From positions 1-19,452 of the forward strand of contig JAEYOV010000060.1 in the NCBI GenBank assembly GCA_023411395.1: a stretch of 19,452 nucleotides of DNA, in the 5' to 3' direction. A program made the translations under genes and the position numbers. The notes below the pieces were generated by a model, which saw only the letters and a program-made list of their open reading frames with translations, was not told where the DNA came from and did not search any database. The DNA comes from Bacillota bacterium (lineage in GTDB: Bacteria; Bacillota; Clostridia; Christensenellales; Aristaeellaceae). Positions 13,544-19,452 of this stretch are shown here, piece after piece (within the stretch, counting starts at the first letter, position 1; each line of letters opens with the position of its first letter).

Positions 13544-14536
13544 ATGAAGCAAGCATCCGTAAAAACCTACCGCCTTTTCATGGCAGGCCCCCTGGCCTTG
13601 CTGCTGGCCGCTCTCCTTTTGCTTTGCGCGGCGCAGCCTGCCGCCCTGGCGGAGAAAGCGCCGGGCTCAGGCCCCGCCCCCGCCGTCTACATGACCAAAA
13701 GCATCAGCCCCGAAGGGCTCGCCGCCGTATACGCGGCCCTTGGCCGGCAGGCGTCCGGGAAGGTGGCCGTCAAGGTCCACATGGGCGAGCCGGGCGGCAC
13801 AAACTTTCTTTCCCCCGATCTTGTCAGGGATTTCGTGCAAGCCCTGAACGGCACCTTTGTGGACAGCAACACGGCCTACGGCGGCCGGCGGGCAAGCACC
13901 GCCATGCACCTGCAGGCGGCGGAGGATCACGGCTTCACCGCCGTTGCGCCCGTGGACATCCTGGACGCGGACGGCGAAATCAATTTGCCCATCGCCGGCG
14001 GAACCCATCTGGCCGAGGACGTGGTAGGCAGCCACTGGGAAAACTACGACTTTTGCGTGATTCTCTCCCACTTCAAGGGCCATGAAATGGGCGGCTTCGG
14101 CGGCGCGATCAAGAACATGTCCATCGGCATCGCATCCAAGAGCGGAAAATGCCTGATCCACACCGCCGGCAAGAGCGCGGCGAGCATGTGGGGCGGCGTG
14201 CAGGATCATTTTCTGGAATCCATGGCCGAGGCCGCCAAGGCCATCGCCGATGACATGGGCGAAAACATTGTCTATATCAGCGTCATGAACAACATCTCCA
14301 TCGACTGCGACTGCAACGCCCATCCCAAAGCGCCCGACATGCACGACATCGGCATCCTGGCCTCCCTGGACCCCGTGGCCCTGGACCAGGCATGTGTGGA
14401 CCTGATCTACGCCGCGGAGGACGGGCAATCGGTAGTGCGGCGCATGGAGGCCAAGAACGGCATCCATACCCTGGAGCACGCCGAGGTAATCGGCCTGGGC
14501 AGCCGGACGTACACCCTGGTGAGCCTCGATGACTGA
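13544..14536 (+). CDS. Exported DUF362 domain protein lacking the ferredoxin module
   Basis: A 330-residue protein; ATG 13544 follows GGAAGGGG, and the longer upstream frame has no signal-like start. Residues 1-36 are a signal peptide with a long Leu/Ala core ending ALA|E. The rest matches DUF362: KVAVKVHMGEPGGTNFLSPD, FVDSNTAYGGRR, ILSHFKGHEMGGFGGAIKNM, SIGIASKSGKCLIH, the cysteine/histidine stretch ISIDCDCNAHPKAPDMHDIG, and SLDPVALDQACVDLI. Many relatives carry an inserted or C-terminal pair of CxxCxxC ferredoxin motifs; none is present here. An exported form is unusual for a family often treated as cytoplasmic. Its end overlaps the permease start by 8 nt, so the two probably act together, perhaps in metal or metalloid handling; that is inference. 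Confidence 0.83.
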   Translation: MKQASVKTYRLFMAGPLALLLAALLLLCAAQPAALAEKAPGSGPAPAVYMTKSISPEGLAAVYAALGRQASGKVAVKVHMGEPGGTNFLSPDLVRDFVQALNGTFVDSNTAYGGRRASTAMHLQAAEDHGFTAVAPVDILDADGEINLPIAGGTHLAEDVVGSHWENYDFCVILSHFKGHEMGGFGGAIKNMSIGIASKSGKCLIHTAGKSAASMWGGVQDHFLESMAEAAKAIADDMGENIVYISVMNNISIDCDCNAHPKAPDMHDIGILASLDPVALDQACVDLIYAAEDGQSVVRRMEAKNGIHTLEHAEVIGLGSRTYTLVSLDD

Positions 14537-15431
14537 CATCCTCCGGCGGGAAGGAATCTACCTCTGGTTTTACATAAGCGTGCAGCTCGATTTGATCCTG
14601 CCCTACTGGGCGCTGGGCATCCTCCTTGGCTCCGCCGTCTCCGTATTCGGGAAAGGGCGTCAAAGCGCGCTCTTTCTTGGGTTACAGGGGAAAAGGTGGG
14701 GCCTTCTTGGCGTGATCCCGGCAAGCCTTCTGGGCATCGCCTCGCCCCTTTGCATGTTCGGTACCATCCCGCTGGCGGCCTCTTTTTCGGAAAAGGGGAT
14801 GCGCCACGATTGGCTGGCCGCCTTTATGATGAGCTCCATGCTCCTAAACCCCCAGCTCCTTTTCTACAGCTCGGTACTGGGGGCAACGGCGCTGGCGGTG
14901 CGCTTTATATCCTGCCTTCTGTGCGGCATCGTGGCCGGGGTGTGCGTGCACGTCTTCTATAAGGACAGGCCTTTCTTTCAATTCAAGGGCTTCGGGGAGG
15001 CGGCGGGACGCGACACCGATCCCAGCCTACTAAAGCGCCTGGCCAAGAACATTCTCCGCAACATACGCGCCACCGGCCCGTATTTTATCATGGGCATACT
15101 CCTTTCGGCCCTCTACCAGCGCTATGTGCCCAAGGAAGCGTTCGCGGCCCTTTTCGGAAGCCAGCGGGGCTTGGGCGTGTTGATGGCTGCGGCCATCGGC
15201 GTGCCGCTGTACGTGTGCGGCGGCGGCACGATTCCGCTTTTGCACGGGTGGCTGCTGGATGGCATGAGCATGGGCGCCGCGGCCGCGTTCATGCTCACCG
15301 GCCCCGCCACGAAAATTACAAACCTTGGCGCGGTGAAGATCGTGCTGGGCACGAAGCGGTTTTGTTTGTATCTTGCATACGTCATTCTTTTCGCCATGGC
15401 AGCGGGCCTTTTTACCGACTGGGTACTTTGA
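14529..15431 (+). CDS. ArsP/UPF0718-like permease
   Basis: A 300-residue integral membrane protein of the COG0701 permease family, which includes ArsP and other predicted metal or organo-metalloid exporters. ATG 14529 lies inside the end of the DUF362 gene. About eight hydrophobic segments are visible. The two family repeats carry matching loops, SPLCMFGTIPLAASF near residues 73-87 and YVCGGGTIPLL near 229-239, with cysteines C76 and about C231 placed as in thiol-dependent ArsP-like transporters. A soluble loop at about 146-175 is charged. There is no arsR or other resistance gene nearby; the substrate is unknown. Genetic coupling to an exported cysteine-containing DUF362 protein is the main clue. 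Confidence 0.85.
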   Translation: MTDILRREGIYLWFYISVQLDLILPYWALGILLGSAVSVFGKGRQSALFLGLQGKRWGLLGVIPASLLGIASPLCMFGTIPLAASFSEKGMRHDWLAAFMMSSMLLNPQLLFYSSVLGATALAVRFISCLLCGIVAGVCVHVFYKDRPFFQFKGFGEAAGRDTDPSLLKRLAKNILRNIRATGPYFIMGILLSALYQRYVPKEAFAALFGSQRGLGVLMAAAIGVPLYVCGGGTIPLLHGWLLDGMSMGAAAAFMLTGPATKITNLGAVKIVLGTKRFCLYLAYVILFAMAAGLFTDWVL

Positions 15432-15456
15432 ATAAAGGTTTACGGGGAGTGGTATT

Positions 15457-15966
15457 TTGAAAAGGTCGGTCATTTTGCTTCCGGGCTTTGACAACATCGG
15501 CACGGTTGCGGGCATCAGGGAAAAGTACGATCCGCTCGTACATTGCATTGCCCCGCACATCACCCTTGTTTTTCCGTTTGAAAGCGAGCTGCCCTTGGAA
15601 ACGCTGAAAGCGCACATACAAACGGCGCTGAGCGGCGTAAAAAGGTTCGGCGTGCTTTTGCAGGGCATTACGGGCGACTTCCGGGACGGGTATCTGTTTT
15701 TGAATGTGAAGCGGGGGAATGACCAGATCATCGCGCTGCATGACACATTGTACGGCGGCATCCTGGAACAGTTTTTGTCCAGGAAAATCACATACTGCCC
15801 GCACCTGACCGTGGGCCGGCTGCTGGACCCTTTGGCGTTTGACAGGGCGGTAAGCGCGCTGTGCCGCTTCGGCGAAAGCTTTGAAACGGTTATCGGAAAA
15901 GTATACGTGGAGAAGACCGGCGCGGACGGGAAATCCGTTGTTGAGTGCTCGTTTGAGCTTAAGTAG
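15457..15966 (+). CDS. 2H phosphoesterase / 2'-5' RNA ligase family protein
   Basis: A 169-residue protein with TTG start at 15457 behind a GGGGAGTGG site, 25 nt after the permease. The two catalytic HxT signatures of the 2H superfamily are present: PHITLVFPF with H34 and T36, and PHLTVGRL with H116 and T118. The length is normal for the family. Members hydrolyse 2',3'-cyclic phosphates or related RNA/nucleotide phosphodiesters; the substrate here is unknown. It is followed by a hairpin terminator, so it is probably the last gene of the DUF362-permease transcript. Confidence 0.88.
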   Translation: MKRSVILLPGFDNIGTVAGIREKYDPLVHCIAPHITLVFPFESELPLETLKAHIQTALSGVKRFGVLLQGITGDFRDGYLFLNVKRGNDQIIALHDTLYGGILEQFLSRKITYCPHLTVGRLLDPLAFDRAVSALCRFGESFETVIGKVYVEKTGADGKSVVECSFELK

Positions 15967-15977
15967 CCGTCCATCAT

Positions 15978-16003
15978 GCGGGCTGCATTCCCGCTTTCTT
16001 TTT
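15978..16003 (+). terminator. Intrinsic terminator after the 2H phosphoesterase gene
   Basis: A short hairpin GCGGG (15978-15982) with CCCGC (15990-15994) and a 7-nt loop is followed directly by TTTCTTTTT. Confidence 0.72.
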
Positions 16004-16014
16004 CCCGAACCCTC

Positions 16015-16045
16015 TTGACTTCAAGTGAACTCCAGGTGTTATGCT
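16015..16045 (+). promoter_or_regulatory. MerR-type promoter/operator before the aldo/keto reductase
   Basis: TTGACT (16015-16020) and TATGCT (16040-16045) are separated by 19 bp, the over-long spacing typical of MerR-activated promoters. The spacer contains an imperfect dyad, ACTTCAAGT-GA-ACTCCAGGT, resembling operators of MerR-family regulators in front of aldo/keto reductase genes. No MerR gene lies in this window. Confidence 0.55.
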
Positions 16046-16125
16046 GATGCCATGGGGTTCTTTTTTATCGCCCTTTGGGAAAACGGGCATGCGTTCCAAT
16101 ACATTGAAACAGGGAGAGACCGCAA

Positions 16126-17292
16126 TTGATTTACAAACCGTTTCAGGAATTGTCTCTATCCGCCCTGGGCATGGGCAACATGCGCCTGCCCACCATAAAC
16201 GGCAGCCGGGAAGCCATTGACGAAGAAAAGGCCCGGCAGATCATTGCGTACGCCTATGAGCACGGCGTGAATTATTTCGACACTGCCTACCGCTACCACG
16301 GCGGCCATTCCGAAACCTTTGTGGGCAGGGTGCTTGCACAGTATCCAAGGGATACCTGGTACCTGGCCTCCAAAATGCCGGGGCACATGATGCAGGCCAG
16401 GGATGGGAAAATTGTCCCGGTCGGTTATCTTAAGGGCGAAACCATTTCCTCCGTCGCCGCCGTATTCGAGGAGCAGCTTGAAAAATGCGGCGTGGATTAC
16501 TTTGACTTTTACCTTTTGCACAACGTGTGCGAAACCTCCTTCGGCTTTTATACGGATGAAAGCATCCGCGTGGTGGAATACCTGCTTGCGCAGAAAAAGG
16601 CGGGGCGCATACGGCATCTGGGCTTTTCGGCCCACGGCCGGGCCGATACCATCGATCGCTTTTTGAATGCCTTTGACTGCTTTGAGTTTGTGCAGCTCCA
16701 GCTCAATTACATGGACTGGCTCCTGCAGGACGCCAAGCGCAAATACGAAACCGTCACGGCCCATAACATCCCCGTCATCGTCATGGAGCCCGTGCGGGGC
16801 GGCCGGCTTGCCTCCCTTTCGCCGGAGGCAAACGAAATGCTCAAAAGCGCCCGGCCGGATGCATCCATCGTATCCTGGGCGTTCCGCTTCCTCCAGTCCC
16901 TGCCCAATGTGGCCGTTGTGCTAAGCGGCATGACCACCCTTGAACAGATGCGGGAAAACGTGTCGCTCTTTTCAAAAGCGGACCCGCTTGAAGGCGCGGA
17001 AAAAGCGCTCCTTTTCCGGGCGGTGGAAAGCATGATGCATCTCATTCCCTGCACCGCCTGCCGCTATTGCCTGGAGGGCTGCCCGCAAAAGCTGGACATC
17101 CCCAAGCTGATTTCCATGTACAACGAATCAAGCAATGCTTTTTCCGGCCTGCTGAAATTCACCCTGGACGCGATGGGGGAAAGCGAGCTGCCCTCGGCGT
17201 GCCTTGCGTGCGGCGCGTGCTCAAAGCTTTGCCCCCAGGGGATCGATGTCCCCGATGTCATGCGCCGCTACGCCGCGCTGCTTGCAAAATGA
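16126..17292 (+). CDS. Aldo/keto reductase with two C-terminal [4Fe-4S] motifs
   Basis: A 388-residue NADPH-dependent oxidoreductase of the ferredoxin-type aldo/keto reductase group. TTG start at 16126 behind AGGGAGAG. The barrel domain covers residues about 1-290, with the catalytic tetrad at D52 and Y57 (FDTAYRYHGG), K83 (LASKMP) and H132 (YLLHN). The C-terminal extension carries two cysteine clusters: C309-x2-C312-x2-C315-x3-CP, and C359-x2-C362-x2-C365-x3-CP, each a standard [4Fe-4S] binding motif. Such proteins link a reductase barrel to electron transfer; the physiological substrate is unknown. The gene has its own MerR-like promoter and no obvious operon partner. Confidence 0.92.
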   Translation: MIYKPFQELSLSALGMGNMRLPTINGSREAIDEEKARQIIAYAYEHGVNYFDTAYRYHGGHSETFVGRVLAQYPRDTWYLASKMPGHMMQARDGKIVPVGYLKGETISSVAAVFEEQLEKCGVDYFDFYLLHNVCETSFGFYTDESIRVVEYLLAQKKAGRIRHLGFSAHGRADTIDRFLNAFDCFEFVQLQLNYMDWLLQDAKRKYETVTAHNIPVIVMEPVRGGRLASLSPEANEMLKSARPDASIVSWAFRFLQSLPNVAVVLSGMTTLEQMRENVSLFSKADPLEGAEKALLFRAVESMMHLIPCTACRYCLEGCPQKLDIPKLISMYNESSNAFSGLLKFTLDAMGESELPSACLACGACSKLCPQGIDVPDVMRRYAALLAK

Positions 17293-17365
17293 GGAAAATC
17301 GCGGGCCGTACCGCAAATATCGCGCGCGGCTCCGTATTCTTTTCAGAACATTCACACACATTGCC

Positions 17366-17394
17366 TTGACACCGAAAATTTCGTTACCTATAAT
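17366..17394 (+). promoter_or_regulatory. Consensus sigma-A promoter of the DegV gene
   Basis: TTGACA (17366-17371) and TATAAT (17389-17394), both perfect, are separated by 17 bp. The ATG at 17459 is about 60 nt downstream. Confidence 0.88.
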
Positions 17395-17458
17395 AATGGT
17401 TGACGCCACCGATAGTTTTTTCTATGCTGGCAGTTAATTTGTATAACGAGGCGAAAGC

Positions 17459-18334
17459 ATGATAAGATTCATCGTGGACAGCACCTGCGACCTGCCCGGT
17501 GATATGATGGAAAAGTACGGCATACTGATGATTCCCCTGCACGTGCTGCTGAACGGTAACGATTACCGCGACAAGGTGGAAATCGAGCCGGAGCAGATTT
17601 ATGAGGCGATGCGCCGGGGGCAGGTGCCCAAAACATCCCAGGTCGGCCCCGAGGATGTGTACCAAACGTTTCAGGGCTGCATAGACCGCGGCGAGGATTT
17701 CATATATCTTGCCTTCTCCTCCGGGCTTTCGGGCACGTACCAGTTGTCCAAGGTCATCCTGGAGGAGTTCCGGCAAAAGTACCCCGGCCTTCGCATGCAG
17801 ATCGTCGATTCCAAAGCCGGCTCCGTGGCCATCGGGCTCATGGCGCTGCAGGCGGTGCAGATGATTGAAGCGGGCTGCGGCTTTGACGACGTGGTGAAGC
17901 ACCTTGCGTTCATGGCGGAGCATGTGCAGCTTATCTTCACCATCGCCGACATCGGCTGGCTCGTAAAGGGCGGCCGCCTGAGCCGGATCCAGGGCGTGCT
18001 GGGCTCCATTCTGGAGATCAAACCCATCCTGGAAGTGAAAAACGGCCTCATTGAGGTCTTCAAAAAGGCCCGGGGCAGCCAGAAGGCGCTGTCCATGATG
18101 GCGGATACGCTGATCGAAAGGGTCGCCGCCTTCCCGGAGCAGATCATAGGCATCTCCCATTCCGATAACCTCCCCGGCGTGGAAAAGCTGAAAAAGCTTC
18201 TGGAGGACAAGCTCGGCGCCACCAACTTTATCATCAGTAAAATCGGCAGCGTGCTGGGCACCCATCTGGGCATCGGCGCCCTGGGCCTGTTCTTCTTCAA
18301 CCAAAGGCCGGAACCGTATTACGGGGAGATATGA
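17459..18334 (+). CDS. DegV family fatty-acid-binding protein
   Basis: A 291-residue DegV protein. Members bind a fatty acid and, in Firmicutes FakB proteins, present it to the kinase FakA for phosphorylation; no FakA gene is seen here, so the specific role is inferred. ATG 17459 follows GAGGCG. Family motifs occur in order: IVDSTCDLP at residues 5-13, KTSQVGPED, FSSGLSGTYQ, IVDSKAGSVAIGLM, WLVKGGRLS and GTHLGIGALG near the C-terminus. Length is typical. It stands alone between its consensus promoter and a long hairpin repeat. Confidence 0.93.
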   Translation: MIRFIVDSTCDLPGDMMEKYGILMIPLHVLLNGNDYRDKVEIEPEQIYEAMRRGQVPKTSQVGPEDVYQTFQGCIDRGEDFIYLAFSSGLSGTYQLSKVILEEFRQKYPGLRMQIVDSKAGSVAIGLMALQAVQMIEAGCGFDDVVKHLAFMAEHVQLIFTIADIGWLVKGGRLSRIQGVLGSILEIKPILEVKNGLIEVFKKARGSQKALSMMADTLIERVAAFPEQIIGISHSDNLPGVEKLKKLLEDKLGATNFIISKIGSVLGTHLGIGALGLFFFNQRPEPYYGEI

Positions 18335-18346
18335 GTTTGAATAGAC

Positions 18347-18408
18347 AGCGGGAAGGGGGATTTTTGAAAAAATCCCCCTTCCCGCACCCTACCCCAAAAA
18401 CTTTCAAT
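18347..18408 (+). repeat. Covarying hairpin element, copy 1
   Basis: An 18-bp perfect stem (18348-18365/18368-18385) with T5/A5 at its tip is followed by CACCCTACCCCAAAAACTTT. An inverted copy lies at 19364-19428. It starts 13 nt after the DegV stop and could also end that transcript, although no T-run follows. Beyond it, 18409-18513 is AT-rich with nothing I recognise except a small ATGCG-ATAA-CGCAT dyad. Confidence 0.85.
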
Positions 18409-18513
18409 TGAAGGTAAAATGAATTCTAACATTATCCCACTATGCGATAACGCATCCATAAATAACAATTTTGCGTAATATTCAACAATTAACTCCATTC
18501 AACCCCGTTCGCA

Positions 18514-18599
18514 GTCATCCTGAGGGCCATGCCCGAAGGATCTTTTCAGCAAACACTATCTTAAAGCCAAGATCCTTCGGGCGAGGCCCGCAGGATGAC
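18514..18599. repeat. GTCATCCTGAG-type dispersed palindromic repeat
   Basis: An 86-nt imperfect inverted repeat: GTCATCCTGAGGGCCATGCC near the left end pairs with GGCCCGCAGGATGAC at the right end, and CGAAGGATCTT pairs with AAGATCCTTCG inside. It belongs to a type of dispersed palindrome (GTCAT-CCTGAG...GATGAC) found in many bacteria. From 18600 to 18719 I see no further feature. Confidence 0.8.
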
Positions 18600-18719
18600 A
18601 CGGCGGGGGAAAGCCTCCGCCCTGCCGTTCCGCTTGCCATCACACGCATGCAAGGCATAGGCAAGAAAACACCCGGCATATTTTTTTCCGCCCCATTCCC
18701 TTATGCAAGCGGCTTCATT

Positions 18720-19226
18720 TTACGCGTCCTCATACCTCCCGCCCACGACCGTGCCGTTCATTTTCGCGTACGATTTATCGTGCGTCCTGGCTTCCCGCAG
18801 GTAGTCCGGATTGGTGAAATGCGTGTAATAATAATTTTTCATCAGGCAAAGGTCCTTCCTGTACTTTTCCACCTCCATGGCGCACACCCGCATCCACAGC
18901 AGCCGGTCGATGGACACAACAAAAACCTCCCCCTCGCCGATCGCGTCCTTGAGGAAGAAATCATAATCCATCAGCGCAATGCTCCGCCATATTTCAAATT
19001 CGTTAAGCAGTAGCCCCAGGTCGCCGTAAATATCCTTCCGCCTGCCGGGATGCTTTGCGGCCAGCGCCTGATAATCCTCATTGGAAATGACCAGGTCGAT
19101 GTCCGCGCCGGCCTTGCGCATGCCGTAATACTCCATGGCCATCCCGCCGATGAGGATCGGCTTTTTTTGAAACGTCAGGGAAAGCGGACGCAGCCTTTCC
19201 ATAACCCTTGCGGTCACTTCATGCAT
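18720..19226 (-). CDS. Nucleotidyltransferase-fold protein (single small NTase)
   Basis: A 168-residue protein; ATG 19226 is chosen because GGAGGAG lies seven bases upstream, while the frame extends to 19283. The N-terminal half has the nucleotidyltransferase signature LIGGMAMEYYGMRK followed by GADIDLVIS, with D42 and D44 as the metal-binding pair. The C-terminal half is helical (RLLWMRVCAMEVEKYRKDLC) and similar to AbiEii/MNT-like or DUF-type NTases. No antitoxin or HEPN partner gene is adjacent in the window, so it may be a solitary housekeeping or degenerate toxin-antitoxin member. It lies between two inverted hairpin elements with its own promoter. Confidence 0.72.
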   Translation of the reverse strand: MHEVTARVMERLRPLSLTFQKKPILIGGMAMEYYGMRKAGADIDLVISNEDYQALAAKHPGRRKDIYGDLGLLLNEFEIWRSIALMDYDFFLKDAIGEGEVFVVSIDRLLWMRVCAMEVEKYRKDLCLMKNYYYTHFTNPDYLREARTHDKSYAKMNGTVVGGRYEDA

Positions 19227-19303
19227 GATTATTCTCCTCCCGGCAGGTTGCCTGTATACAGCACACACCATATTGGCCTGCATAATGCCATGATATGCGC
19301 TTC

Positions 19304-19333
19304 ATTATACCATGCCGGCATATAGAATACCAA
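19304..19333 (-). promoter_or_regulatory. Promoter of the nucleotidyltransferase gene
   Basis: On the minus strand TTGGTA (19333-19328) and TATAAT (19309-19304) are separated by 18 bp, about 78 nt before the ATG. Confidence 0.6.
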
Positions 19334-19363
19334 CAATTGGATACCCGTTCCAAACCCATGTAT

Positions 19364-19428
19364 AAAATTTGAAGTTTTTGGGGTGAGGTGCGGAGAGGGG
19401 AATTTTTTCAAAAATTACCCTCTCCGCT
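19364..19428 (-). repeat. Covarying hairpin element, copy 2 (inverted)
   Basis: The stem 19390-19407/19410-19427 pairs 17 of 18 positions (one G-A mismatch at 19400/19417). Read on the minus strand it matches copy 1: same TTTTTGAAAAAA tip, then GCACC and ACCCCAAAAACTT. The two copies lie head to head around the nucleotidyltransferase gene. The remaining bases to the window end show nothing supportable. Confidence 0.85.
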
Positions 19429-19452
19429 TTGATACCTATCCCGCCTCCCGTA

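Noticed and set aside
13667..14539. Long minus-strand frame opposite the DUF362 gene
   Set aside because: A shadow of a GC-rich coding frame; the plus strand has a signal peptide, ribosome binding site and full family motifs.

Overview
The window looks like a moderately GC-rich chromosome of a Bacillota/Clostridia-type bacterium, probably an uncultured or gut-associated lineage. This is inferred from strong AGGAGG-type ribosome binding sites, frequent TTG and GTG starts, near-consensus sigma-A promoters (TTGACA-17-TATAAT) and typical Firmicutes families (DegV, a DUF2975 membrane protein with a YozG-like regulator, UPF0303, secreted VanY). I see no rRNA, tRNA, integrase, transposase or CRISPR array, so the species cannot be fixed.

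Left part (1-3380): an isolated phage-type DNA replication module. An array of five perfect hairpins leads into a DnaD-like replisome organiser carrying in-phase 10-bp repeats inside its coding sequence (a candidate origin). A DnaC-like helicase loader and a small four-cysteine protein follow. After that comes about 0.7 kb of nested hairpins and 79-bp tandem repeats, then the truncated end of a helix-turn-helix gene.

Defence-like island (3165-6457): an AT-richer operon encodes an SMC/ABC-like ATPase and a RloB/TOPRIM-type protein, the RloAB/AbiL arrangement, related in design to PARIS. It is bracketed by two palindromic repeats with GGGGACGGTTCT arms. Next to it lies a RhuM-Fic fusion gene. 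This is the most likely anti-phage system in the window.

Middle part (6458-12501): a large secreted protein with three lipocalin-like repeats, a Pro/Thr linker and a propeller-like C-terminus; a divergent DUF2975/XRE-regulator operon whose consensus promoter has a palindrome on its -10 box; a UPF0303 protein; and a translationally coupled pair of a secreted VanY-type carboxypeptidase and an APH-fold kinase. The kinase gene ends inside a copy of a two-hairpin repeat that also forms the tail of the phage cysteine-rich gene.

Right part (12502-19452): an AT-rich remnant of two coupled genes, a GNAT acetyltransferase, an overlapping pair of an exported DUF362 protein and an ArsP-like permease, a 2H phosphoesterase, an aldo/keto reductase with two [4Fe-4S] motifs behind a MerR-type promoter, a DegV protein, and a nucleotidyltransferase-fold protein lying between two inverted copies of a covarying hairpin element. 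Overall this is ordinary chromosome interrupted by accessory segments whose borders are marked by at least four families of palindromic repeats.
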